Assembly (NCBI GenBank): GCA_963667075.1
Contig: OY762938.1
Coordinates: 1,240,001-1,304,000 of the forward strand
Origin: G963667075 sp963667075
GTDB taxonomy: Bacteria; Pseudomonadota; Alphaproteobacteria; Micavibrionales; Micavibrionaceae
Reading direction: 5' to 3'
Length of the DNA stretch: 64,000 nucleotides
The position numbers and the translations under genes are program-made. The notes beneath the pieces are model-generated. The model did no database searches. It saw only the letters and a list, made by a program, of their open reading frames with translations, and was not told the DNA's origin. This document shows positions 36,011 through 45,067 of this stretch, piece by piece (position 1 is the first letter of the stretch; every line of letters starts with the position of its first letter).

Positions 36011-36062
36011 AAGCAGGTGACTAAATAATAGCTGCCTGCTTTAAAATTGTTTTTGAACAGGC
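36011..36062 (+). promoter_or_regulatory. Competing hairpins in the groES leader
   Basis: AAGCAGG (36011-36017) pairs with CCTGCTT (36035-36041). The same CCTG can instead pair, as GCCTG (36034-36038), with CAGGC (36058-36062), followed by TTTT. The two folds exclude each other. No CIRCE element (TTAGCACTC-N9-GAGTGCTAA) is present, so HrcA control is not indicated. The structure may end the argS transcript or modulate groE; evidence is positional only. Confidence 0.35.
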
Positions 36063-36150
36063 TTTTGGGAGGAGCTGATCGGAGGCTTTTTTTAAAAGCT
36101 CTGAGAAGCTTGCTTGTTTAACCTTAAATAAAGAGAAAAGGAGTTACGAA

Positions 36151-36441
36151 ATGAAATTTCGTCCTTTACATGATCGTGTTCTTCTGCGTCGCACAGAGCA
36201 GGAAGAAAAAACAGCTGGCGGGATTATTATCCCTGATTCAGTAAAAGAAAAGCCTATGGAAGGCGAAGTTGTTGCAGTCGGCAGCGGCCATATTAATGAT
36301 AACGGCGAAGTACGTCCTCTTGATGTAAAAGAAGGTGACCGGGTTATCTTCTCCAAGTGGGCCGGCACTGAAATCACCATTGAAGGTGAAGAGCTGATGG
36401 TTATGAAGGAATCCGATATCATCGGTATTCTGGCATCCTAA
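36151..36441 (+). CDS. groES: Co-chaperonin GroES
   Basis: 96 residues. It begins MKFRPLHDRVLLRRTEQEEKTAGGIIIPD, where the mobile loop follows, and carries VEVVAVGSG-like and GDRVIFSKWAGTEI segments. It caps the GroEL cylinder. The start has AAAAGGAG upstream. groEL follows after 37 bp. Confidence 0.98.
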   Translation: MKFRPLHDRVLLRRTEQEEKTAGGIIIPDSVKEKPMEGEVVAVGSGHINDNGEVRPLDVKEGDRVIFSKWAGTEITIEGEELMVMKESDIIGILAS

Positions 36442-36478
36442 TCATTTAAGAAAGACATTAAGAAAAGGAATATAAAAA

Positions 36479-38119
36479 ATGACTGCAAAAGAAGTTAAAT
36501 TTGGTACGGATGCGCGTGCTTCCATGCTGAAGGGCGTCGACATTATCGCAAATGCTGTAAAAGTAACGCTCGGTCCTAAAGGTCGTAATGTTGTGCTTGA
36601 TAAATCATTCGGTGCACCACGTATTACAAAAGATGGTGTAACGGTTGCTAAAGAAATCGAATTGCCAAATAAATTCGAAAATATGGGCGCACAAATGATC
36701 CGTGAAGTCGCCAGCAAACAAAATGATGTGTCTGGCGACGGTACAACAACGGCTACAGTTCTTGCGCAAAAAATCGTGGACGAAGGCGCAAAAATGGTCG
36801 CAGCCGGTGCGAATCCGATGGATCTTAAGCGCGGTATTGACAAGGCTGTTGAAACAGTTGTTGAAGACCTTAAAAAACGTGCAAAAGCGGTTAAAGGCAA
36901 TGAAGAGATTAAACAAATTGGTACAATCTCAGCCAATGGTGACACGGAAATCGGTGAATTGATTGCCAGAGCTATGGACAAAGTCGGTAATGAAGGCGTT
37001 ATCACAGTTGAAGAAGCCAAATCTCTCGACAACGAACTGGAAGTCGTAGAAGGCATGCAATTCGATCGTGGTTACTTGTCTCCATACTTTATCACAGACT
37101 CAGAAAAAATGGTTTGTGAGCTTGATAATCCGTACATTTTGCTGCACGAAAGCAAGCTCTCGAACCTCCAAGCCATGCTGCCAGTTCTTGAGGCCGTTGT
37201 TCAAAGTGGGAAGCCTCTTCTTATTATCGCAGAAGATATCGAAGGTGAAGCCCTTGCCACACTTGTGGTTAATAAACTCCGTGGTGGTTTGAAAGTGGCA
37301 GCGGTTAAAGCACCTGGTTTTGGCGATCGCCGCAAAGCGATGCTTGAGGATATCGCGCTTCTCACAGGTGGTCAGCTGGTATCTGAAGAGCTGGGCATCA
37401 AGCTTGAAAGCGTAACGCTCGATATGCTTGGTACAGCGAAAAAAGTGATGATCACAAAAGATGATACAACCATCGTTGATGGTGCTGGCGATAAGGGAGA
37501 TATTGATTCTCGTTGCGCCCAAATCCGGAGACAGGCCGAAGAAACATCATCTGATTATGACCGCGAAAAACTGCAGGAACGTCTGGCTAAACTTTCTGGC
37601 GGTGTAGCTGTTATCCGTGTTGGTGGTGCTACAGAAGTCGAAGTGAAAGAGCGTAAAGATCGCGTTGATGATGCAACAAATGCAACACGTGCTGCTATTG
37701 AAGAAGGTATTATTGCCGGTGGTGGTTGTGCACTTCTTTATGCTGGTAAAGCGCTTGAAGGCATGAAAGGTGATAATGATGACCAGAATGTTGGTATTGA
37801 TATTATTCGCCGTGCGCTTCAGGCCCCTGTGCGTCAGATTGCCGAGAATGCAGGTCGTGAAGGCTCTATCGTTGTTGGTAAACTTACCGATCAGGACGAT
37901 GTAAACTTCGGCTATGATGCGCAAAATGATAATTATACGGACATGGTAAAAGCAGGTATTATTGACCCTGTGAAGATCGTTCGTACGGCACTGCAAGATG
38001 CTGCCTCTGTGGCTGGTCTTCTGATTACAACAGAAGCCATGGTTACAGAAGTGAAAACAGACAAGGCCGCTGGCGGCATGCCTGATATGGGTGGCATGGG
38101 TGGTATGGGCATGATGTAA
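36479..38119 (+). CDS. groEL: Chaperonin GroEL
   Basis: 546 residues. Signature features: TLGPKGRNVVLDKSFGAPRITKDGVTVAKEIEL, VSGDGTTTATVLAQ (ATP site) and the GGMGGMGMM tail. It folds proteins in the cytosol with GroES. A strong terminator follows. Confidence 0.98.
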   Translation: MTAKEVKFGTDARASMLKGVDIIANAVKVTLGPKGRNVVLDKSFGAPRITKDGVTVAKEIELPNKFENMGAQMIREVASKQNDVSGDGTTTATVLAQKIVDEGAKMVAAGANPMDLKRGIDKAVETVVEDLKKRAKAVKGNEEIKQIGTISANGDTEIGELIARAMDKVGNEGVITVEEAKSLDNELEVVEGMQFDRGYLSPYFITDSEKMVCELDNPYILLHESKLSNLQAMLPVLEAVVQSGKPLLIIAEDIEGEALATLVVNKLRGGLKVAAVKAPGFGDRRKAMLEDIALLTGGQLVSEELGIKLESVTLDMLGTAKKVMITKDDTTIVDGAGDKGDIDSRCAQIRRQAEETSSDYDREKLQERLAKLSGGVAVIRVGGATEVEVKERKDRVDDATNATRAAIEEGIIAGGGCALLYAGKALEGMKGDNDDQNVGIDIIRRALQAPVRQIAENAGREGSIVVGKLTDQDDVNFGYDAQNDNYTDMVKAGIIDPVKIVRTALQDAASVAGLLITTEAMVTEVKTDKAAGGMPDMGGMGGMGMM

Positions 38120-38156
38120 ATCATCGCCTGTTTCCCAAGCTCTAAAAGCTCACGAA

Positions 38157-38187
38157 AACGCCTGAAATCGTTCAGGCGTTTTTTTCT
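38157..38187 (+). terminator. Rho-independent terminator of groESL
   Basis: AACGCCTGAA-ATCG-TTCAGGCGTT with T6 after it, a perfect 10-bp stem. Confidence 0.96.
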
Positions 38188-38260
38188 ATTCGTTCACGCC
38201 AAGGACAGAAAAGATACGCTAAGAGCGCAAAGCCCGAAATTTTTTGCGTGAATGACATAT

Positions 38261-38437
38261 ATAGTCGTTTAGAAGAAGAATCAACGCGCGGTGTCATACC
38301 GGACACCGATCCGGTATCCAGTCAAATAATGTGCACGGCAATGCCGTGCTCTTTGTTCTGGAGTCACGCTGTTTATGTTCGGCCTAAAAGGCCTCCGCGT
38401 CGTATGACATAGTCGATTTTAAATCGTAATGACTATA
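38261..38437 (+). repeat. Dispersed MITE-like repeat, second long copy
   Basis: Near-identical to 31303-31502: it begins ATAGTCGTTTAGAAGAAGAA and ends TAATGACTATAG, with slightly decayed inverted ends. It contains the TACCGGACACCGATCCGGTA palindrome and the GTGCACGGCA-ATGCCGTGC segment. An inverted partial copy lies at 39219-39321, so the two bracket the broken methyltransferase gene. Confidence 0.85.
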
Positions 38438-38535
38438 GAAGCCTTTTGCAAAAGGTCTGATTATTGCTTTCCCCGTGAAAACGGGGATCTTCAACGCATT
38501 GTTTTTAAAAGATTTCCGTTTTCACGGGGAAAGGC
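38437..38535 (+). repeat. Second repeat type with CCCCGTGAAAACGGGG
   Basis: GCAAAAGGTCTGATTATTGC then TTTCCCCGTGAAAACGGGG and ATTGTTTTTAAAAGAT. About 70 bp of it recurs almost unchanged at 56860-56935, and the first half recurs inverted at 62881-62940. Here the downstream TTTTCACGGGGAAAG can pair back with it. It abuts the first repeat type at both long sites. Confidence 0.8.
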
Positions 38536-38563
38536 AACATGGGATACTTTTCGACTTTTGCGT

Positions 38564-38599
38564 CCGCCTTTTTGTTTAAACAGAGAGGCGGTTTTTTAT
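38564..38599 (+). terminator. Possible rho-independent terminator
   Basis: CCGCCT (38564-38569) and AGGCGG (38586-38591) with T6 after it. It lies before the broken methyltransferase gene, closing off the repeat region. Confidence 0.6.
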
Positions 38600-38620
38600 T
38601 GTAACAAACAGGAGAAGAAC

Positions 38621-39261
38621 ATGGTAAATCCATCCAAAAATATAAAAACAGGTTTCTGCCTCGAAGAATAAGCCGTCCTTTATGATCTTTCAAAATCGGA
38701 AGAGAGAGAAAAAAGCATAGACAAACTCACAGAGCTATACGAAAAATTAAACCAGACATTTGCTTTGATATTGGTGCAGGGGCCGGGGAGCACGCTTTAA
38801 AGCTCCATGCTTTACTACCAGAGACGCAAATTATAGCCTTCGAAGGCAACCCTTTAATTTCTGTACCAACAGAGCACCGTCTTGATAAAAATGACAAACT
38901 TCTGAGATATTTGGGCCGTGTCATAGAACAAGAAAACAGGCACCATAAAATATTCGTTTGTCAAAAAAATAAAGACGGCACCTTTAGCCTTCATAATAAA
39001 CACGGCGTTCCACCAGATCATTCTGAAAGAGCACAACTATCAATTGATAAAAATATAAGCACATATTCCCTTGATATGTGGTCAAAAAAGATGGACCAGA
39101 AAAGTTTTTCAGTCTGCGTGAATACACATAAAATGGTATATTCAATCCTGAAAGGAATGGGGGATCGTCTTTTTAAAGCCTCTTCGTTTCTATTAAATGT
39201 GCCTTTGTTTAATGAAAAACAAAGAACACGGCATATGCCGTGCACATTATTTGACTGTTAG
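38621..39261 (+). pseudogene. Broken FkbM-like methyltransferase gene
   Basis: ATG 38621 has a good ribosome site (AGGAGAAG). After 16 codons a TAA interrupts, but the same frame continues sensibly (VLYDLSKSEEREKSIDKLTELYEKL). Near 38749 one base appears lost, shifting to the frame reading KPDICFDIGAGAGEHALKLHALLPETQ, the SAM-binding start of FkbM-type methyltransferases. The end runs into the inverted repeat at 39219, which supplies an artificial stop. So there are three lesions: stop, frameshift and truncation. It may once have decorated glycans, consistent with the neighbouring sugar locus. Confidence 0.75.
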
Positions 39262-39321
39262 ATACCGGATCGGTGTCCGGTATGACACCGCGCGTTGATT
39301 CTTCTTCTAAACGACCATATA
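39219..39321 (-). repeat. Dispersed repeat, inverted partial copy
   Basis: Reverse complement of the first ~100 bp of the family, ending CTTCTTCTAAACGACCATATA. It lacks the GGAGTCACGCTG half. It forms the false 3' end of the methyltransferase pseudogene. Confidence 0.85.
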
Positions 39322-39446
39322 TATCATGGCTTTTAGAAGTAGCACTTAAAGCAAAAATTACCTTCCATTTTTTATGCTTTAAGTGTTATAAGGGCTTCCC
39401 AAGATGTTTAATTTCGTAAACTCTGTCTGTTATGCAAGGGCTCAAA

Positions 39447-40376
39447 ATGAATAAGAATAAAAAAACATATTTCTATCCACTATTGGGGGGGAAAAAAGAT
39501 TTTTGGATTTTCCGTTTAGCAGGAGATGGAATAGGAAATGGCCTTTATAGTTATTTTCATGCATATGTTTTGGCTTTAAAAAATGAAGGAGTGATGGTTG
39601 CCCCTCCTTGGCCAACACTGAAAATTGGCCCTCTTTTGCGGGGAGAAAACTCAAAAAGGCTTTATTGGGGGATGTTTTCTCCAGTAAAAGAGGATCTTTT
39701 CGGAATTAAAAAAATCTTGAAATTGATAAAGCTATGGTTGGGAAGAAATGAAATTGTGATTGCTGAAGATTGTGTGGTAAAAGTTGAGAAAAATAGACTC
39801 AACGTAGTATCCGTGCCGAGCTCTTTTTTTACTTTTGATGGATTATTCGAATACAGAGAGCAGATCAAATCTCGTTTTCTTGAAATTACAAAAAAACAGA
39901 GGAGTGATGCTCTTTCATGGGGGAATGGCGGTTTTATTGGTGTTCATGTTCGTCTTGGTGATTTCAAGGCAATTGAAGATACATCTTTACTTAAGAAAGG
40001 AACGCCTAACGCCAGAATCCCAATAAAGTGGTACATTGATGTGATAAAAGGATTAAAAAAGAGATATCCGGAAATGCCTGTCATGATATTTTCAGATGGG
40101 GCAGACCGCGATCTTGTTCCGTTTACAGAAATTGGAGCAGAAAAATACCACGGACAAACAGATGTTGATGATCTTTTTATGCTAAGTCGTTCTTCTATAC
40201 TGGTTGGTTCACGATCAACCTTTTCTTATTGGGCAGCCTTTTTTGGAAATATGCCTTCTCTGTGGTTAAAAACCGAGAGTAATGTTATAAATCGCAGATT
40301 TTCTTCAAAGGGCCAGACAAAACAACTTTTTATTCCGTTGGATGATGTTCCTGAGCTGATTGATTTTGATCTATGA
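39447..40376 (+). CDS. GT11-like glycosyltransferase (probable fucosyltransferase)
   Basis: 309 residues from ATG 39447 (AAGGG upstream); an ATG at 39432 is in frame. RLAGDGIGNGLYSYFHAYVLAL is the GT11-type nucleotide-sugar start, GGFIGVHVRLGDF corresponds to the HxRRxD-like motif, and DDLFMLSRSSILVGSRSTFSYWAAFFG matches the C-terminal GT11 signature. Alpha-1,2-fucosyltransferases of this family use GDP-fucose, which gmd and fcl nearby would make. The acceptor is unknown. The stop overlaps the start of the flippase gene (ATGA). Confidence 0.75.
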   Translation: MNKNKKTYFYPLLGGKKDFWIFRLAGDGIGNGLYSYFHAYVLALKNEGVMVAPPWPTLKIGPLLRGENSKRLYWGMFSPVKEDLFGIKKILKLIKLWLGRNEIVIAEDCVVKVEKNRLNVVSVPSSFFTFDGLFEYREQIKSRFLEITKKQRSDALSWGNGGFIGVHVRLGDFKAIEDTSLLKKGTPNARIPIKWYIDVIKGLKKRYPEMPVMIFSDGADRDLVPFTEIGAEKYHGQTDVDDLFMLSRSSILVGSRSTFSYWAAFFGNMPSLWLKTESNVINRRFSSKGQTKQLFIPLDDVPELIDFDL

Positions 40377-41692
40377 CCTATTATTTTAAAAAAATATATC
40401 AAGAGTTGATGGGGACCAAAGCACGTCGGCAGCTTTTGTTGTCTCTGATGTTTAATTTTATAGCAAAACTCCCTGGTATATTATCTATATTTTTTGTTCT
40501 TCCGATAGTTAGTAAGTCCTTAGGTTCTGAAATGTATGGAAGTCTTTTGGCTGCTATAGGGTTGGGGTCTTCTTTTTGTTTTCCCTTGGGTGGTATCAAG
40601 ACTGTGGGAAGGAGAAGGCTTGCGCAAGCATTTGGTGCGGGTGATAAAGAAGAGCAGTCTCAGGTGTTTGTCACAATTATGTCCTTGATGTCTGTTCTTT
40701 CAGTATCAGTCATGTTTTTAGTTGGTTATGTTTCACTAAGTTCTTGGGACTCTGGTGTGCTGATCTTTATATGCATGCTGCCTGTGCTAGCCTCTTTTTT
40801 GGACAGCTTTGACAGTATAAGAGCCTCTTTTAATGAACATTATGTAACGGCTAAATTACAGTTTGGTTCACAAGTTATTATTTATGGGGCTGTTATTTTT
40901 CTTGGATTACCCCAAGGCGCATTATTATTATGCGCCCTTATTCTTTTTCCTTATGCCTATGCGAGCATAGGGACCATGTTTCTTCTTCTTTTTCGTAGAA
41001 GATACTTGTTACATGGTAAGATAAAAGGCCTTAAGTCTTTTTTTCTTTCTTCCTTGGCTGTGACTTTCTCGACGGGTGTGTTGTCCTCTATAATGGGCTT
41101 TGTTATTTATTGGGTGTCTCAGAATGTTTCCGCTGATTATGCGGCATGGATCGGAACGTTTAATAGGCTTTTTATAACTTTTCTGTCTCCTTTGATGCTT
41201 ATTCTATTTCCATTGACGAGCTTTATCTCAATTCATTGGGAAGCTCTTTCTCTCGAACAAAAAATTAAAATGCATTTGGTTTTCGTTATTATTGGGTTAG
41301 GAATGGGAACCTTGATTGCGAGTGCAATTGGGATTGCTGCACCATTTTATATTGATTATATGTTTGATTTTACAGTTAAAGGTGAACTGTGGGACGTAAT
41401 TGCCTTGAGCGTATTCTTAGGTGCTATTGTCGCTCAAAAAATGTATTCAATGCTTCTTTATTCTTTTTGCGAAGGATTGTTTATGTCATACGGTAGTATA
41501 GCCATTGTCTTAATCGGAGGATTTTTGGCTACAATTTCCTATTTTTGGCTTCCTGCAAAAGAGTCTCTTAACGTGCTGTTTTTTACAATAGGTCTCGGAT
41601 TGCCAGTTCTTTTGTTGTTTGAGAGCTGGCGGCAACAAGAAGAATTAAAGCATAAATTAGTCATATTTAGGAGTGAAACCGACCAGATTTGA
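40373..41692 (+). CDS. Polysaccharide flippase (Wzx/MATE-like)
   Basis: 439 residues with about 12 hydrophobic segments and few soluble loops. PGILSIFFVLPIVSKSLGSEMYGSLLAAIGLG is the usual first part of oligosaccharide flippases. It would move lipid-linked sugar units across the inner membrane. It is translationally coupled to the glycosyltransferase. Its 3' end overlaps the convergent glycanase gene by 36 bp. Confidence 0.85.
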   Translation: MTYYFKKIYQELMGTKARRQLLLSLMFNFIAKLPGILSIFFVLPIVSKSLGSEMYGSLLAAIGLGSSFCFPLGGIKTVGRRRLAQAFGAGDKEEQSQVFVTIMSLMSVLSVSVMFLVGYVSLSSWDSGVLIFICMLPVLASFLDSFDSIRASFNEHYVTAKLQFGSQVIIYGAVIFLGLPQGALLLCALILFPYAYASIGTMFLLLFRRRYLLHGKIKGLKSFFLSSLAVTFSTGVLSSIMGFVIYWVSQNVSADYAAWIGTFNRLFITFLSPLMLILFPLTSFISIHWEALSLEQKIKMHLVFVIIGLGMGTLIASAIGIAAPFYIDYMFDFTVKGELWDVIALSVFLGAIVAQKMYSMLLYSFCEGLFMSYGSIAIVLIGGFLATISYFWLPAKESLNVLFFTIGLGLPVLLLFESWRQQEELKHKLVIFRSETDQI

Positions 41693-42673
41693 AGAGGCAT
41701 CTTTTTGCCAAACTGACACTTCTTTAACGGTCATAGGTTGCTTTAATCCTGTGCTCAGTATCAGCACAAGATGTCTCTGGTCTATAATGCCAAAAGCCCA
41801 TGATTTTCCTATTGGCGGGGGTGGCTCATTATTGTAACGGTTCCACCGTCGATCAGGCCCAACTTGTTCGCCATCAAAATAAAATCTTGCGAGTCCTTTC
41901 TTTGTTTCTGTTGCAGGAACCCAAAGGAAACCGTATCTGTGATATTCAGAAAAATCTGTTCCTTCAGGAACAACGCGTGTTCCTTCGCGGTGAGGCATTT
42001 TTTCCTGACATAAACTTTTAGAGCAGGTCTCATTATGAATACCGAACCAATCGTGCATAGACGCACCATAAGTGTTCTTTTTTCCTTTTTGTAAATCTCT
42101 AACCAATTCAAATATATCAACTTCAATATTATGGACATATCTGTGGGGCATACCTGGCCAGTGTCCTTTTCCCCAAAGGATATCCCCTTCCATTTGTAAG
42201 GCCCAAAAAGCTGGAACAGGGCCTTTCTTAGCTTTAAAAACAGCTTCTCTATCAAATTTCAGAGTGGCTTCAATGTAGGCGCCGCCACCAAAAGCCGTTC
42301 CAGCAAAATGAGGATAATTTCCTGTTTTTACAGCGGAAACCAATTGACCATACGATTTGTCAGGGTCTCCTAAGAAAGTGGCTGAGCCATCATCATTAAT
42401 TTGAACAGAGGAAATATTTGCTTTTCGTCCAAACAAATCCCAAAAATACCAAGAATACCCAGGGGATTTTGTTTTTCCTAGATCAATGGTCTCTGGTGTA
42501 AAAATTCCATGAAATGTTCTGGTTTCATACCCTTGTTCCTTTGCTGCATTGGGCGGAGGAACACTATCAGGTGAAGGATCAGCAAGTGATTTGTTCAAAA
42601 ATACTAGAAGAAATGAACTGAAAAAAATCAGAACGAATATGGTTAAACATTTAAAGGATAAAAAACGCAGCAT
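41657..42673 (-). CDS. Secreted GH16-type glycanase of the polysaccharide locus
   Basis: 338 residues from ATG 42673, whose A is shared with the stop of the upstream ligase gene (TAATG). A signal anchor is at residues ~8-30 (CLTIFVLIFFSSFLLVFL). The mature part is beta-rich and holds HNIEVDIFELV: E-V-D-I-F-E fits the GH16 catalytic motif ExDxxE. GH16 enzymes cut beta-glycans; in EPS clusters such enzymes (ExoK type) trim or release the polymer. Activity and substrate are inferred. Confidence 0.75.
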   Translation of the reverse strand: MLRFLSFKCLTIFVLIFFSSFLLVFLNKSLADPSPDSVPPPNAAKEQGYETRTFHGIFTPETIDLGKTKSPGYSWYFWDLFGRKANISSVQINDDGSATFLGDPDKSYGQLVSAVKTGNYPHFAGTAFGGGAYIEATLKFDREAVFKAKKGPVPAFWALQMEGDILWGKGHWPGMPHRYVHNIEVDIFELVRDLQKGKKNTYGASMHDWFGIHNETCSKSLCQEKMPHREGTRVVPEGTDFSEYHRYGFLWVPATETKKGLARFYFDGEQVGPDRRWNRYNNEPPPPIGKSWAFGIIDQRHLVLILSTGLKQPMTVKEVSVWQKDASSNLVGFTPKYD

Positions 42674-43866
42674 TATAAAATATTTCCTTTTCTTTTTTCT
42701 TTCTTGTCTTTGTATTCTGCCGTATTCAAAAGAGAAGAAAGAAGAATGACAGGCATCCAAAGTGTTCTTCTAGAGAAAGGGGGGCCTGTCATATAGGCCG
42801 CAGTAAAAACGAGCAGAAATGCTAATAAAAGTGCTTTATCTTCCTTTTCTCCATCTTGCGCTAATCCCCGAATAAAGAATACAAAGAAAAGCAACTGGCT
42901 AAATAGCCCTAGTAAACCAAAATGGTATATTGAGGCGATAATGCCATTATGGATATTTCCCCTCGGTAATTCTTGTCTGGAATAGCCCTTTCCTAGCACA
43001 AAAGTTACGAGATCAATGCGTTTTACCGCTTCTTTTAACTGTTCTTCTCTTGTTTTTAATGTGCTGTACTCTGTTCCGGAATCATGCAGCGTTAATATCC
43101 TTTTAGATAAGGGGGAGGATGGTGCTGCAATTAGAAGAACAGATAGAGCAACAAAACCTAGAAAACCAAAGGCAATAACGATTTTATATAGCTTCAGGTA
43201 TAAAAGCAAAATAGCTATTGAAAGAATTAAGGCACCTAGCGCTGTTAAAGACGCTGAATAGCGCAAGGAATAAAGATTAATTACAAGACATAAAAAAAGA
43301 AGCCCTTTTTTTTCTGAACGCATAATGAGGCTTATAAGGGATAATATGCCAAAGACAGCTACGTACCCAGCTTCTATGGGATGTTCTGCTAATCCTGTAA
43401 AACGGCTCATTTCGTTAATATCAAGCATTGATCTAAATGTGAGAGACAGAAAGAGCCCAAACTGACCTTGAAGGACACAGAAAAAGGAAGATACAGTTGC
43501 CGAGAGTGCTAGTACCCAAAGAGATTGTGTGATCGTAAGAAGCTTTTTAATTACAATAAAGTAGCAAAGAAAAATCATTGCACAAAGTGCTATAAAGAGC
43601 GTGGACACACGGATGAAATGTTCAGAAAAATCCGCAGATATCAATGAAGAAATAGCGGCAGACAATGTAAAAAGTGCAAGGGCTAATACAAGTATTCCAA
43701 AACCGGAGACATGAATATGATCCTTATTCTTTTTCTGGACAAAAAATAAAATAAACAGAATAGCAAAAGGGGCTAAACAATCAAAAACCGTAAGCCCGCC
43801 AATCCTTAGTGTTGGCCAGAAGACAAAAAGAAGACAAAAAATTAAAATGATTTTTGTTATTTTCAT
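42673..43866 (-). CDS. O-antigen polymerase/ligase-like membrane protein
   Basis: 397 residues with about 10-12 membrane segments. A long periplasmic-type loop (SSPLSKRILTLHDSGTEYSTLKTREEQLKEAVKRIDLVTFVLGKGYSRQELPRGNIHNGII) with Arg/His residues is characteristic of Wzy/WaaL proteins. Sequence alone does not separate polymerase from ligase. It is coupled to the glycanase gene downstream. Confidence 0.82.
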   Translation of the reverse strand: MKITKIILIFCLLFVFWPTLRIGGLTVFDCLAPFAILFILFFVQKKNKDHIHVSGFGILVLALALFTLSAAISSLISADFSEHFIRVSTLFIALCAMIFLCYFIVIKKLLTITQSLWVLALSATVSSFFCVLQGQFGLFLSLTFRSMLDINEMSRFTGLAEHPIEAGYVAVFGILSLISLIMRSEKKGLLFLCLVINLYSLRYSASLTALGALILSIAILLLYLKLYKIVIAFGFLGFVALSVLLIAAPSSPLSKRILTLHDSGTEYSTLKTREEQLKEAVKRIDLVTFVLGKGYSRQELPRGNIHNGIIASIYHFGLLGLFSQLLFFVFFIRGLAQDGEKEDKALLLAFLLVFTAAYMTGPPFSRRTLWMPVILLSSLLNTAEYKDKKEKRKGNIL

Positions 43867-43963
43867 TTCATCTATTCTTTCTTTTTACCTACGTTGTACA
43901 AATACAGGCGGATAAAGGAGACCTTATTTTTTTTACTCATGTGCCAAAAAACAAGCCATTTCT

Positions 43964-45061
43964 TTAATCGATAGGGATACCGAACACGATATTGGGGCGT
44001 GTGAGTTCCAGTATATCTGGAAGGTTATCGCCGAATAAAGGACCGTGTGCCACTTGGTGAAGGAATATGCCCTGGCATCGAACATTTGCCTCAATTATTA
44101 TCGGGGTTCCATCTTTGTCTATGGCAACATCCCATGAAATAAACCCAAGTTCGGGAATTCTTTTATGAGCTTCCTGACAGACATTTTCAGCAGAAATAGC
44201 TTCGGGAATGTTAACATCTTTGAATATAACGCCTGTTTCTGGGTGGCTTTCAAAAGGAACGAAGAATTCATCATAGGCGCGCGATAGTAGCTGTCCTTTC
44301 CTGACACCGCAATACATACCGCCTCCAGTAACATTATCAAGTCTAGAGCCTTTTCGTCCCATCCGTATGGCCGTAGAAAGCACCGACGGAGATCCGTTGA
44401 TATTCATAGTCATGATTCTAAGCGTATTAATAGAATCTGGGGCAAGTGCTTTGGTTCCGAGTAGTTGTTGGACTGGTTCTTGAATAATGTACTCCATGTG
44501 TGGTGTTTCTGTCAGAGTCTTTTTAATAAAAGAAACCGCATCATTCCCTGAGAGAAAAATAACACCTTTTCCACTCCCACTATCAATCGAGGGTTTAATG
44601 ATAACTTCTTTATATGTCCCTAATTTGATGGGATCTGATAACTCATAATCATCAGAAAGAAATGCTCCAGATATTACACGTCCAAGGGTGTTCGGGAATT
44701 TGCAAGGAACATTCAGTTTGTCGTAACAGTTCTTGTCAGTGTAGAAACTTATTCTTTCTCGAGGAACAAGTTTGTTTGCTATATTTACAAAGAACAAATC
44801 GTCAGGCACGTACATGTCGCTCTTAATGCCGTTTATATTTTCGTATAAAGCATGCCACGAGCCATTTGTGTATCCCTTTAAGGGAAAATCAGGTATAGAC
44901 CTTCTTTTTATTCCTTTTTGAGCAAGTGTTTTCTTTATTTTTCGTTGATGATAAAGTGCCGTTCTTAAATTTCTGGTATAGTGGCCGCTTCTATTATGCA
45001 GGGTTGCAAAATACTCTATAAAACCGTGTAGTTTCGAATGTTCTTTGTTTTGACTCATCAT
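43964..45061 (-). CDS. Sugar-transfer-associated ATP-grasp protein
   Basis: 365 residues. Central ATP-grasp features: EVIIKPSIDSGSGKGVIFL (nucleotide loop), YIIQEPVQQ, SINTLRIMTMN, and metal-binding WDVAIDKDGTPIIIEANVRCQG. This fits the ATP-grasp family found in polysaccharide loci, thought to ligate an amino acid or similar group onto a glycan. The exact reaction is unknown. It begins 6 bp after the preceding ATP-grasp gene. Confidence 0.78.
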   Translation of the reverse strand: MMSQNKEHSKLHGFIEYFATLHNRSGHYTRNLRTALYHQRKIKKTLAQKGIKRRSIPDFPLKGYTNGSWHALYENINGIKSDMYVPDDLFFVNIANKLVPRERISFYTDKNCYDKLNVPCKFPNTLGRVISGAFLSDDYELSDPIKLGTYKEVIIKPSIDSGSGKGVIFLSGNDAVSFIKKTLTETPHMEYIIQEPVQQLLGTKALAPDSINTLRIMTMNINGSPSVLSTAIRMGRKGSRLDNVTGGGMYCGVRKGQLLSRAYDEFFVPFESHPETGVIFKDVNIPEAISAENVCQEAHKRIPELGFISWDVAIDKDGTPIIIEANVRCQGIFLHQVAHGPLFGDNLPDILELTRPNIVFGIPID

Positions 45062-45067
45062 AATTCC

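Noticed and set aside
36042..36150. CIRCE/HrcA operator before groES
   Set aside because: No TTAGCACTC-N9-GAGTGCTAA sequence or close variant is present.
38911..39261. 116-codon open frame as an independent gene
   Set aside because: Its frame continues upstream with FkbM-like sequence, it starts only at a TTG, and its end is repeat DNA; it belongs to the pseudogene 38621-39261.
42674..42760. Longer N-terminus for the GH16 protein
   Set aside because: It would overlap the ligase gene by 88 bp with charged, unconserved residues before the signal segment; ATG 42673 with TAATG coupling fits better.
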